From: JBCCAG01 sp050330955
GTDB taxonomy: Bacteria; Cyanobacteriota; Cyanobacteriia; CAKZMO01
Direction of reading: 5' to 3'
DNA: 29,650 nucleotides
NCBI GenBank assembly: GCA_050330955.1
Contig: JBHJHJ010000185.1
Coordinates: 1-29,650, forward strand
A program made the position numbers and the translations under genes. Shown here piece after piece: positions 22,660 through 29,650 of this stretch. Position 1 is the stretch's first letter; the number at the start of each line of letters is the position of its first letter. Under the pieces are notes generated by a model. That model was not told the origin of the DNA and searched no databases. It worked only from the letters and a program-made list of their open reading frames with translations.

Positions 22660-22702
22660 GAGGGGGTGGGCGATCGCCAAAGGCGGTGATGCCCGCCCCC
22701 TC
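22660..22702 (+). terminator. Hairpin downstream of prk
   Basis: A twelve-pair stem (22660-22671 with 22691-22702, one G-U pair) encloses an inner CGCC-AAA-GGCG hairpin that overlaps a HIP1-like site. It lies 35 bases past the prk stop. No oligo-T run follows, so it may act as a 3'-end stabiliser rather than a strict intrinsic terminator. Confidence 0.5.
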
Positions 22703-22815
22703 GCCTGTCTTACAACAGCCTTAGGGCCATAGCATCCGAACCTAATGGCTTCAGTCACCCGTGGAGTGCGAGCAGCCATTACCCACAAACCCACGCATTA
22801 GGACATTGCCCCCCA

Positions 22816-23925
22816 ATGGACATCAAAGCCGCCGTTGCCCTCCAGGCCGAAGCCCCGCTCTCCCTCGAAACCGTTCAGCTCGAAGGGCCCAAAGCTGGCG
22901 AAGTGCTGGTCGAAATCAAGGCTACAGGCGTCTGCCACACCGACGCCTACACCCTCTCTGGCAAAGACCCGGAGGGGCTATTCCCCACAGTTCTTGGCCA
23001 TGAAGGTGCTGGGGTTGTGGTGGAGGTGGGGCCAGCGGTGACCAGCATCAAACCTGGGGATCATGTTATTCCGCTCTACACGCCGGAATGCCGCCAGTGC
23101 GAATACTGCCTTAGCCTGAAGACCAACCTGTGTCAGGCGATTCGAGGTACCCAGGGCAAGGGGGTCATGCCGGATGGCACCAGCCGATTTTCCTTAGGCG
23201 GCAAGCCCCTGTACCACTACATGGGCACTTCGACGTTCGCCCAGTACACGGTGCTGCCGGAGATTGCGGTGGCTAAGATTCGCAAGGATGCTCCCTTCGA
23301 GAAGGTATGCTACATCGGCTGCGGCGTTACCACAGGTGTGGGAGCGGTGATCAACACGGCCAAGGTGGAGCCCGGGGCAAACGTGATTGTGTTTGGGCTG
23401 GGGGGCATCGGGCTCAATGTTATTCAGGCCTGCCGCATGGTGGGGGCCAACCAAATTATTGGGGTGGACATCAACCCCGACAAAAAGGCGATCGCCGAGT
23501 CCTTTGGCATGACGCACTTCGTCAACCCCAGAGAAGTGGAGGGGGACCTGGTGCCCTACCTAGTCAACCTCACCGGCGGCGGCGCAGACTACACCTTTGA
23601 GTGTGTGGGCAACGTGAAGCTCATGCGTCAGGCCCTAGAGGCGTGCCACAAGGGCTGGGGGGAGAGTGTGGTCATTGGCGTGGCGGGGGCTGGGGAGGAG
23701 ATCAGCACCCGACCGTTTCAGCTCGTGACGGGCCGGGTGTGGCGGGGGAGCGCCTTTGGCGGGGCGAGGGGCCGCACGGATGTGCCGAAGATTGTGGACT
23801 GGTACATGGAGGGCAAAATCAACATTGACGACTTGATTACCCACGTGATGCCGGTGGAGCAGGTGAATGAGGCATTTGAGCTAATGCACAAGGGCGAGTC
23901 GATTCGCACGGTGCTGACGTTTTGA
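22816..23925 (+). CDS. frmA: S-(hydroxymethyl)glutathione dehydrogenase (class III alcohol dehydrogenase)
   Basis: This 369-residue zinc enzyme oxidises S-hydroxymethylglutathione, formed from formaldehyde and glutathione, and can reduce S-nitrosoglutathione. Catalytic zinc ligands are visible as Cys40 (GVCHTD), His62-Glu63 (GHEGAG) and Cys169 (GCGVTTG). The structural zinc ligands are Cys92, Cys95, Cys98 and Cys106. The NAD-binding turn is GLGGIG at 194-199, followed by GVDINPDK. The IRGTQGKGVMPDGTSRF segment is typical of class III members. No S-formylglutathione hydrolase gene is next to it, unlike many frmA loci. It follows prk on the same strand, but a 190-base gap with a hairpin suggests its own promoter. 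Confidence 0.95.
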   Translation: MDIKAAVALQAEAPLSLETVQLEGPKAGEVLVEIKATGVCHTDAYTLSGKDPEGLFPTVLGHEGAGVVVEVGPAVTSIKPGDHVIPLYTPECRQCEYCLSLKTNLCQAIRGTQGKGVMPDGTSRFSLGGKPLYHYMGTSTFAQYTVLPEIAVAKIRKDAPFEKVCYIGCGVTTGVGAVINTAKVEPGANVIVFGLGGIGLNVIQACRMVGANQIIGVDINPDKKAIAESFGMTHFVNPREVEGDLVPYLVNLTGGGADYTFECVGNVKLMRQALEACHKGWGESVVIGVAGAGEEISTRPFQLVTGRVWRGSAFGGARGRTDVPKIVDWYMEGKINIDDLITHVMPVEQVNEAFELMHKGESIRTVLTF

Positions 23926-23961
23926 GGAACCCGAGCGCCACGAAACTCTAAAACTGATTAA

Positions 23962-25440
23962 CTAAAACTGATCAACGCCGAGGAATTTGGCGGCCTTTTG
24001 AGCGGCTCCCTCCCCACAGGTGCGCGGGGTCGGAAAGATCTTGCTGGGATTGGCCAGTCCTTTGGGATTAAACGCCTGCCGCACCCGCTGCATCGTGTCT
24101 AGGTCCGCCTCAGAGAACATGTTGGCCATGTAGCAACGCTTATCGGCGCCGATGCCGTGCTCGCCGGAGATGCTGCCCCCTACCTGGACGCACAGCTTGA
24201 GGATATCTCCTCCTAGCTCTTCCACAGCTTCAAGCTGCCCGGTCACTGAGTTGTCATAGAGAATCAGCGGGTGCAGATTGCCGTCTCCCGCGTGGAAGAC
24301 GTTGGCTACGGCGTAGCCATGGCGGCGGCTGAGGGCTTCGATTTCTTGGAGGACCTGGGGCAGTTTGGTGCGAGGAATAACGCCGTCCTGAACGTAGTAG
24401 TCGGGGCTGATTTTACCCATGGCGGCAAACGCCGCTTTGCGGCCCTTCCACACCCGGAGGCGCTCTTCTGGCTGGGTGGCGGTGGTGATGCTGCGCGCTC
24501 CATTTTGGCGGCAGATGGCGTCGATTCTTCGACTGACTTCGGCCACCTCCGCGGTCAGTCCGTCCACCTCAATCAGCAGGATGGCCTCAGCGTCCCGGGG
24601 GTAGCAGTTGGTTCCCACCACGTCTTCAACGGCGTTAATGCTGAAGTTGTCCATCATCTCCATGCCCGCTGGTGTGATGCCGGCGCTGATGATATCTGAT
24701 ACGGCTTGACCCGCCGCCTCAACGCTGGTGAAGTCTGCCAGCAGAACCTGGACCGTTTCAGGGACTTTCAAAATACGCAGCGTGATTTCGGTGGCAATGC
24801 CCAAGGTGCCTTCAGAGCCCACAAATAGCCCCGTTAGGTCGTAGCCTGGCGTTTCAGGCAGGCCGCCGACGTCAGTCACTGTGCCATCGGGCAACACCAG
24901 CCGCAGCCCTAAGACGTGGTTGGTGGTGACCCCATACTTGAGGCAGTGCACACCCCCTGAATTTTCTGCAATGTTGCCCCCGATGGAGCAGACGCTCTGG
25001 CTGGATGGGTCGGGGGCGTAGTAAAACCCCGCGCCGCTGACGGCCTGGGTCACCCAGTTGTTGATCACGCCGGGCTGCACCACCACCCGCTGATTCTCTA
25101 AGTCCACCGCTAAGATGCGGTTCATCCGCGTGGTGACAATCAAAACGCAGTCCTCTATTGGCAGCGCCCCGCCTGAGAGCCCGGTGCCCGCACCCCGGGC
25201 GACGAAGGGCACGTCGTAGCGATCGCAAATGGCGACTACTGCGGCCACCTGCTCCGTGGTGCGCGGCAGCACCACCACGTCGGGCCGCTGCCGGTAGCTG
25301 GTCAGCCCGTCGCACTCATAGACCAGCAGCTCTTCTTTTCGCCGAACAACGCCGGCTTTGCCCAGCGCGGCCTCAAGCGCTCGAATAATCGGAGACCAGT
25401 TGCGATCGCTAGTGGTAGGAGCCGTAATTTGGGTGACCAT
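23962..25440 (-). CDS. glcD: FAD-linked glycolate dehydrogenase subunit GlcD (or D-lactate dehydrogenase-like)
   Basis: This 492-residue flavoprotein belongs to the GlcD/vanillyl-alcohol-oxidase family. Residues of about 55-200 form the FAD-binding PCMH domain, with VPFVARGAGTGLSGGALP, YYAPDPSSQSVCSIGGNIAENSGGVHCLKYG and GLFVGSEGTLGI. The C-terminal FAD-oxidase domain contains VFHAGDGNLHPLI and GGSISGEHGIGADK. In cyanobacteria this enzyme oxidises photorespiratory glycolate to glyoxylate. GlcE and GlcF partners are not adjacent, which is common in cyanobacteria. A D-lactate specificity cannot be excluded from motifs. The frame opens at a TTG (25458), but the ATG at 25440 is preferred. It is convergent with frmA and divergent from phoX. 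Confidence 0.92.
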   Translation of the reverse strand: MVTQITAPTTSDRNWSPIIRALEAALGKAGVVRRKEELLVYECDGLTSYRQRPDVVVLPRTTEQVAAVVAICDRYDVPFVARGAGTGLSGGALPIEDCVLIVTTRMNRILAVDLENQRVVVQPGVINNWVTQAVSGAGFYYAPDPSSQSVCSIGGNIAENSGGVHCLKYGVTTNHVLGLRLVLPDGTVTDVGGLPETPGYDLTGLFVGSEGTLGIATEITLRILKVPETVQVLLADFTSVEAAGQAVSDIISAGITPAGMEMMDNFSINAVEDVVGTNCYPRDAEAILLIEVDGLTAEVAEVSRRIDAICRQNGARSITTATQPEERLRVWKGRKAAFAAMGKISPDYYVQDGVIPRTKLPQVLQEIEALSRRHGYAVANVFHAGDGNLHPLILYDNSVTGQLEAVEELGGDILKLCVQVGGSISGEHGIGADKRCYMANMFSEADLDTMQRVRQAFNPKGLANPSKIFPTPRTCGEGAAQKAAKFLGVDQF

Positions 25441-25612
25441 GCCGGTAGAAAAGCGCAATGAGTGAAACTGCGATGAAGTCCGCAGCGTCTTCTATCACCA
25501 TATCACTGCCGACTAAAGGCGGACGGCGGGGTTAGGTCAATAGCCAATTTTTACATTCAAATCTACGCAAGTGAACGGATCCCTGTAGGTTTTGCAACTC
25601 TGTATAGATTCG

Positions 25613-25626
25613 GTAACTCAATATAC
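25613..25626. promoter_or_regulatory. GTAN8TAC sequence (NtcA-type site)
   Basis: GTAACTCAATATAC matches the GTAN8TAC signature of NtcA, the nitrogen regulator of cyanobacteria. No -10 element lies at the class II distance (about 22 bases) on either strand. A chance match in 540 AT-rich bases is not rare, so this is weak evidence. Confidence 0.25.
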
Positions 25627-25650
25627 ATTTTGTAATACTTTCGCCCTTGC

Positions 25651-25697
25651 CCGCTATATGCAGAAAAGCAAAACGATTTTTACGCTGTATATAGCGG
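25651..25697. repeat. Long inverted repeat upstream of phoX
   Basis: CCGCTATATGCAG (25651-25663) pairs with CTGTATATAGCGG (25685-25697): nine perfect outer pairs, then one G-T mismatch (G-U in RNA) and three more pairs. The 21-base loop is A/T-rich. It lies upstream of the Pho-box-like site, between divergent glcD and phoX. It could be an operator for a dimer, or a hairpin in a leftward or rightward transcript. Confidence 0.7.
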
Positions 25698-25765
25698 TAA
25701 GATTTCTTACACATGCTTCTGCAGGTCGTAAATATCGCTAGAGCTTATTGAAACCTTGTTGCAGT

Positions 25766-25795
25766 CTTAACACCGAATTAACTTACCTAGGTGAA
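25766..25795 (+). promoter_or_regulatory. Pho box (PhoB/SphR-type site) upstream of phoX
   Basis: Two 8-base repeats spaced by three bases, CTTAACAC-CGA-ATTAACTT, then ACC and a diverged third unit TAGGTGAA. They follow the cyanobacterial Pho-box layout of (C/T)TTAA(C/T)(C/T)(T/A) direct repeats with three-base spacers. A further TTTAAGGT lies at 25800-25807. The array is about 200 bases ahead of the phosphatase start codon, where a phosphate-starvation promoter is expected. Confidence 0.6.
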
Positions 25796-25997
25796 GTTAT
25801 TTAAGGTTAATCAAATTCTCAGCGTTCTCTCAGGTTCTGGGGCTATGTACACGCGGCGGCACAGCGAGGTCCACCGTATGGCATTTACCAGAATCCTTAC
25901 GAAGGCCGGCGTCAGGGTTGTCTACCCGACCGGCTTAGAAACGAGTGCGCTGCTGAGATAACTAGGTTCGGTTGTTGAGAGACTTAAGGAACAAACG

Positions 25998-28559
25998 ATG
26001 GCAAACATTGGAGAAACGACAGCGCTGATTCCTCAGGCGGGCAGTTCCTATGCGCCCGAAGACCTACAGGACGGCGGCAGCGGCGATACTGACTTCCCCT
26101 ATGGTGACTTTAAGGCTCTGGCCACAGTGGGTGAAATCGACCCCGAAAACGGTCACGTGCTGACGGGCTATCCGGACGGCCAGGCCGCTTGGCTGCTGGA
26201 TGAGGACACCGTGCGCGTGGCGTACCAGTCCGAGTCCTACGCGACGCTAAGCTCTTCCGAGAGCGAGACCTACCCCTGGGTGATGGACAGCGGCGTCAGC
26301 TTTACCGGCTCCCACGTCCACACCATCGACTACGATCGCGCTTCGTTTGCAGAGTTCCTCAATAGTGACGCTGCTGCCAGCGAGATGTTCCAGGGTGCTG
26401 GGCACCTATTCAGCACGGTTTACAACGTGTTTGGCGAAATCGTCGACGGCAAGAACTTTGATACCAGCGACCTAAGCGCCAAATGGGGCAACCAGACCCT
26501 GCCCGACGGAACAGTGGTTGAGTTTGACTCAGATCAGCAGCTTACGGTTGCTGAGTGGTTCTTCCACTCCTTCTGTGGCGCTTACTACTCCCAAGCAAAT
26601 CAGTTTGGTGAGGGTATCGGCTTTGAAGACGACCTGTGGCTGATGGGCGAAGAGTGGAACATCGGACAACTGTTTGAAGAAGCCGCTGCAGAGGCTGGCA
26701 TCACTGAAGAGAATGCGCGCCTCAATCCAGGTTCTGATTTCTTCACCACCACTATGGGTCTGGCTTCCATGGTGGTCGATGTCGAGAACGAGACGGCTTA
26801 CACCGTGCCCGTGCTGGGTCAGTCCGGTTACGAAAAGATTCTGCCGATCAATTCCGGTCACGAAGACTACGTCGTTATGGTGATGGCGGGCTACAACCTT
26901 GAAGTAGAGCCAGCCCCGCTAAAGATTTACATCGGTAGGAAGGGTGTAGACGCCAACGGCAACGCCCTAACTGAAGATGCCAGCGATCGCGATTCCTTCC
27001 TGGGTCGTAACGGCCTCCTATACGGTCAGCTCTACGGCATGGCTGCTGATGACGAAACCTACGCTGCCCTAGGCATCGAAGAAGTCGACGCCGACGCCTT
27101 CATGCTGGATGAGTATGCCGTTAACGCTGATGCTCCCGACAACTTCAGCGTCCGCTACATGCCCACCAGCTACCAGTGGGACGGCTTTGACACCCCTGAA
27201 GCCGCTGCAGACACTGAGATGTTCCTATGGGAACAAGATGGCGACGTCCTAGAAGATGGCACTGTTGAAGCCAACGAGCAGCCGGACGGCTTCACCTACT
27301 TCAATGGCGACAGCAAGGTCGAGCACCCGGCGGTGGATCCTGATCCCACCCAGCATCGCTACGTGCAGAACCTGACTGTCCCCAGCGCTCAGCTCGGCAT
27401 TGAGTTCACCGACATCGTTAACGAGCTGGCAAACAACGATGCCGACGGCAACGGTCTGCCCGACTTCCTATCGGCGGATGTGACTCGCATCTTGGCTGGG
27501 GTCGACGGGGAGCTGACCCTGGAGACCGGCGGCAAGGGTAACGGCCATATTGGACCTAACAACCCTGATGGCACCCTGACCCACGCTACTCATCTGGAAA
27601 TCGAAGAAGCGCGGATGCACCAGCCTGACGGTTTGCAGTGGATCAGCACTGCAGACGGCGATTATCTAATCGTCGACGAGGACTCTGGCAACGACTACGG
27701 TGAGCGCAAGTACATCCTGCCCATCGACGGCGAGACGCTGCAGCTTGTAGAGGAAGGCACGGGCTACTTCTTAGCTTCCGCTGGCGGTTCCCTAAACCCC
27801 CGAGCGATCGCAGAGGTTGCGGCAATTCCTGAGACCTTCACTCGCGGAACCAGCTCTGAGTTCTCCGGCTCCTGGAATGTCACCCACCTGGTGGCGCAAA
27901 AGGAAGACGGTAGCTTCTACACCCAGGAAGAGATCGCTGGAACCGGCGCGCAGGAGATCATCGAGCAGTTTGCTCTAGATGAGCAGACCTTGCTCGGCGT
28001 GGTGCAGCACCGCGGCGAATCCAGCGGCATCATTGCAGAGCGCCAGGGAGACCAAGGTGGTCAGATCTTCCTATTCAACATCGATCTGGATGGCTCGGCG
28101 GAAACCGTGGATTTTGAAGGCGAAGGTCTAGAGGCCGGCACTGTTGTTACCGACCAGATTACCGGCATGACTGTCACCACCGACGGCCTAGACGCTATGA
28201 TCTTTGACACTGCTAATCCCACGGGCGGCGACTTCGACCTAGCGAGCGATACCCTGGGCAACGTGCTGATTCTGTCTGAGGACGGCAACAGCGACAACCC
28301 CGACGACAACGCCAACGGTGGCACTTTCGAGTTCACCTTCGATGAGCTGGTGACGTTGGAGAGCATCGGCGTGTTCGACATCGAGCGCGAGGGTGAAGTC
28401 GTGGTCTACGGCGAAGACGGCTCCGTTCTGGAGACCCTAGGCACTGGCGTGACCGGCAATAATACCGCTGGCACCGTCGAGGTTGGCCTAGAGGGCGTCA
28501 GCCGGGTAGACGTGACCCTGGTGACCAGCGGCGCCATCACTGAAGTTACCTTTGCGTAA
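25998..28559 (+). CDS. phoX: PhoX-type alkaline phosphatase with C-terminal extracellular domain
   Basis: This 853-residue acidic protein resembles the PhoX (DUF839) family of calcium/iron-dependent alkaline phosphatases. These release phosphate from organic esters outside the cell. The family-like signatures are SFCGAYYSQANQF with Cys193, and GFEDDLWLMGEEWN with Glu218-Glu219. They also include GHEDYVVMVMAGYNLEVEPAPLKIYIGRKG and NGLLYGQLYGM. The last 150 residues form a separate Asp/Gly-rich module (MIFDTANPTGGDFDLASDTLGNVLILSEDG, here read in two parts: MIFDTANPTGG and DFDLASDTLGNVLI) found at the ends of secreted proteins. No N-terminal Sec or Tat signal is visible, so export by another route such as type I secretion is inferred. 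A Pho-box-like site upstream supports the assignment. Family membership is fairly secure; exact substrate is not. Confidence 0.82.
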   Translation: MANIGETTALIPQAGSSYAPEDLQDGGSGDTDFPYGDFKALATVGEIDPENGHVLTGYPDGQAAWLLDEDTVRVAYQSESYATLSSSESETYPWVMDSGVSFTGSHVHTIDYDRASFAEFLNSDAAASEMFQGAGHLFSTVYNVFGEIVDGKNFDTSDLSAKWGNQTLPDGTVVEFDSDQQLTVAEWFFHSFCGAYYSQANQFGEGIGFEDDLWLMGEEWNIGQLFEEAAAEAGITEENARLNPGSDFFTTTMGLASMVVDVENETAYTVPVLGQSGYEKILPINSGHEDYVVMVMAGYNLEVEPAPLKIYIGRKGVDANGNALTEDASDRDSFLGRNGLLYGQLYGMAADDETYAALGIEEVDADAFMLDEYAVNADAPDNFSVRYMPTSYQWDGFDTPEAAADTEMFLWEQDGDVLEDGTVEANEQPDGFTYFNGDSKVEHPAVDPDPTQHRYVQNLTVPSAQLGIEFTDIVNELANNDADGNGLPDFLSADVTRILAGVDGELTLETGGKGNGHIGPNNPDGTLTHATHLEIEEARMHQPDGLQWISTADGDYLIVDEDSGNDYGERKYILPIDGETLQLVEEGTGYFLASAGGSLNPRAIAEVAAIPETFTRGTSSEFSGSWNVTHLVAQKEDGSFYTQEEIAGTGAQEIIEQFALDEQTLLGVVQHRGESSGIIAERQGDQGGQIFLFNIDLDGSAETVDFEGEGLEAGTVVTDQITGMTVTTDGLDAMIFDTANPTGGDFDLASDTLGNVLILSEDGNSDNPDDNANGGTFEFTFDELVTLESIGVFDIEREGEVVVYGEDGSVLETLGTGVTGNNTAGTVEVGLEGVSRVDVTLVTSGAITEVTFA

Positions 28560-28614
28560 TTTCGGCGGCGACGCTCGTCGACCACTAGACGCGCAAATGC
28601 CCTGATGGATTAGG

Positions 28615-28670
28615 GCGCATTAACAGCAGAGCCACAGGTGCTAACACCTGTGGCTCTGCTGTTAATGCGC
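28615..28670. repeat. Perfect 26-bp inverted repeat (hairpin) after phoX
   Basis: Arms 28615-28640 and 28645-28670 are exact reverse complements of 26 bases, with a CTAA loop. G-U pairs could extend the base by two more. It lies 55 bases after the phoX stop and 48 bases past the end of the convergent transketolase-like gene. Neither side has an oligo-T run, so it is not a textbook intrinsic terminator, although it would stop or process readthrough from both directions. Its left foot (28612-28616) can instead pair with 28599-28603. Confidence 0.9.
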
Positions 28671-28717
28671 TTATCTATAAGGAGAGATTACCAGCGTAGC
28701 CTATTGAAAAAACTCGT

Positions 28718-29650
28718 CTAGCCCACTAGCTCCTTCACCTTCTTCATGATGCCCGTCGGGTCAATGCCCTGGTGGGGAAACTGCTCCCACAGGCCACCGC
28801 TGCCCTCCTCGTGGGTGCCCAAGAAGGCGAACTTCGGCGCGTAGCCCCGCTCTAGCAGCCAGGAGCCAAAGCGGCTGCCCAGGCCGGTGCGGCGGTTGAA
28901 TGCCTCCACCGTCAGCACAAACGGGGCGCTGCCCACCTTATTCATCATGTCTTCGTCCACGACGTTCAGGGTGGCTTTGTTGATCAGGCCGACGTCGATG
29001 CCCTCTTGCTTCAGCCGCTCCACGGCGTCTAGCGCCCGGTACAGCGCCGCACCGAAGGAGACGATGTAGCCCGCGCTGCCTTCGCGCACCACCTCGTCCT
29101 TGCCGGGGGTGAAGGTGTAGTCGCCGCCATACAGCTCGTTGCCGTCACCGTCTAAGACCATCGGCACCTTAGAGCGGGTGGAGAAAATATACCGCATGCC
29201 CTCGTCGTGGAACACCTTCTTGACGCAGGCGCGCATTTGGTTGGCGGCGGCGGGGAAGTAGAGGCGGGTGGTATAGCTGTCGTCGAGGCCGCCGTCGGCG
29301 AACATGTTGTTCAGCCCGAAGTGACAGGTGTTGTCCGCCATGTCGTCGATGCCAGAGTGGGAGAAGTGGCACAGCAGGTTGGAGTTGTTGCGCCGCGCCA
29401 TGGTGATTTCCGAGATGCACATCTCGAGGAAAGCGCTGAAGGTGGCGAACACGCCCTGCTTACCTTTCTCCATGCCGAGGCCCGCTGCGGCGGCCAGGTT
29501 GCCCCGCTCCATGATGCCGCCGCTGATGAACACCTCTGTGAGAGCCTGTCGGAGCTGTTTCAGCCCACAGGATCCTACCAGATCGTTGTCCACCACCAAC
29601 ACCTTCTCTTTGCGCTCCGTCTCACTCATGCGACCCAGGATCTTGACCAC
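28718..29650 (-). CDS. Transketolase-like enzyme, C-terminal portion (5' end outside window)
   Basis: About 310 residues are visible; the gene enters from the right edge. The segment begins in the pyrimidine-binding domain of a thiamine-diphosphate enzyme of the transketolase type, with SGGIMERGNLAAAAGLGME, FSAFLEMCISEI and HFSHSGIDDMADNTCHFG. The C-terminal transketolase domain follows (REGSAGYIVSFGAALYRALDAVERLKQEGIDVGLINKATL, read here as REGSAGYIVSFG and ALDAVERLKQEGIDVGLINK), ending in IMKKVKELVG. The sequence differs from ordinary Calvin-cycle TktA and from DXS, so substrate is uncertain. The GTG and ATG near the edge are internal, not starts, because the N-terminal diphosphate-binding half must lie upstream. 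It is convergent with phoX. Confidence 0.8.
   Translation of the reverse strand: MVKILGRMSETERKEKVLVVDNDLVGSCGLKQLRQALTEVFISGGIMERGNLAAAAGLGMEKGKQGVFATFSAFLEMCISEITMARRNNSNLLCHFSHSGIDDMADNTCHFGLNNMFADGGLDDSYTTRLYFPAAANQMRACVKKVFHDEGMRYIFSTRSKVPMVLDGDGNELYGGDYTFTPGKDEVVREGSAGYIVSFGAALYRALDAVERLKQEGIDVGLINKATLNVVDEDMMNKVGSAPFVLTVEAFNRRTGLGSRFGSWLLERGYAPKFAFLGTHEEGSGGLWEQFPHQGIDPTGIMKKVKELVG

Larger units (their letters stand above)
25441..25997. other. AT-rich divergent spacer between glcD and phoX
   Basis: The spacer has no convincing gene; a 60-codon minus-strand frame at 25532-25714 lacks family features. It is clearly more AT-rich than its surroundings around 25540-25830. It holds an exact GTAN8TAC site (25613-25626), a 13-pair inverted repeat (25651-25697) and a Pho-box-like array (25766-25795), each listed separately. 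Confidence 0.7.

Noticed and set aside
25532..25714. 60-codon minus-strand frame between glcD and phoX
   Set aside because: It spans the inverted repeat and AT-rich region, has no ribosome site and no recognisable family.
1..29650. tRNA or rRNA genes in the spacers
   Set aside because: I scanned the spacers for T-loop (GGTTCRANYCC) and acceptor-stem patterns and found none; a covariance search would be decisive.

Overview
The window is a chromosomal segment of an oxygenic cyanobacterium. The evidence is a photosystem II D1 gene end, a petH with an N-terminal phycobilisome-linker-like domain, a phosphoribulokinase with the redox cysteines of the photosynthetic type, a photorespiratory glcD-type gene, and many copies of the HIP1 octamer GCGATCGC inside genes. 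The long repeat-rich spacers, the GC-rich codon use and the WG-repeat, peptidoglycan-binding-like and pentapeptide-repeat proteins fit a filamentous Leptolyngbya/Nodosilinea/Prochlorothrix-type lineage. That placement is inference. There is no phage, insertion sequence, CRISPR array, rRNA or tRNA that I can see.

Layout. 1-249: end of psbA (D1) with a good terminator. 250-1143: a gene-free spacer with short interspersed repeats and hairpins. 1144-3570: argD then dprA, probably co-transcribed. 3491-4849 (-): a single-pass membrane protein with a long Pro/Ala/Ser/Glu-rich region, overlapping dprA tail-to-tail. 5119-6312: a lipoprotein built of nine 34-residue WG repeats. 6336-7517 (-): corA. 7815-9047: recA, with a LexA-box-like site upstream. 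9086-10150 (-): a P-loop/DRTGG protein. 10563-10647: a palindromic intergenic repeat. 10708-12146: speD and an ACL5-like aminopropyltransferase gene, a two-gene polyamine operon. 12285-13247: a triple peptidoglycan-binding-like-domain protein whose stop codon interlocks with that of ilvE (13244-14158, -). 14326-16470: a large secreted multidomain protein. 16594-17658 (-): an endonuclease/exonuclease/phosphatase-fold lipoprotein. 17814-19338: a DevA-like ABC ATPase overlapping a secreted pentapeptide-repeat protein. 19439-20668 (-): petH with its own terminator. 20669-21623: a long structured spacer. 21624-22625: prk. 22816-23925: frmA. 23962-25440 (-): glcD. 25441-25997: an AT-rich divergent spacer with a Pho-box-like site and a long inverted repeat. 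25998-28559: a PhoX-type alkaline phosphatase. 28615-28670: a perfect 26-bp hairpin. 28718-29650 (-): the C-terminal part of a transketolase-like enzyme that runs off the right edge.

Functionally this is mostly core metabolism: Calvin cycle and electron transfer (prk, petH, psbA), photorespiration (glcD), formaldehyde detoxification (frmA), amino acids (argD, ilvE), polyamines (speD/speE), DNA recombination and uptake (recA, dprA), Mg uptake (corA) and phosphate scavenging (phoX). No coherent new multi-gene system stands out. The observations most worth following are the ACL5/thermospermine-synthase-like signature of the speE-position gene, the Pho box plus long inverted repeat upstream of phoX, the 26-bp perfect hairpin behind it, the plant-like short D1 tail, the candidate LexA box at recA, and the structured petH-prk spacer.
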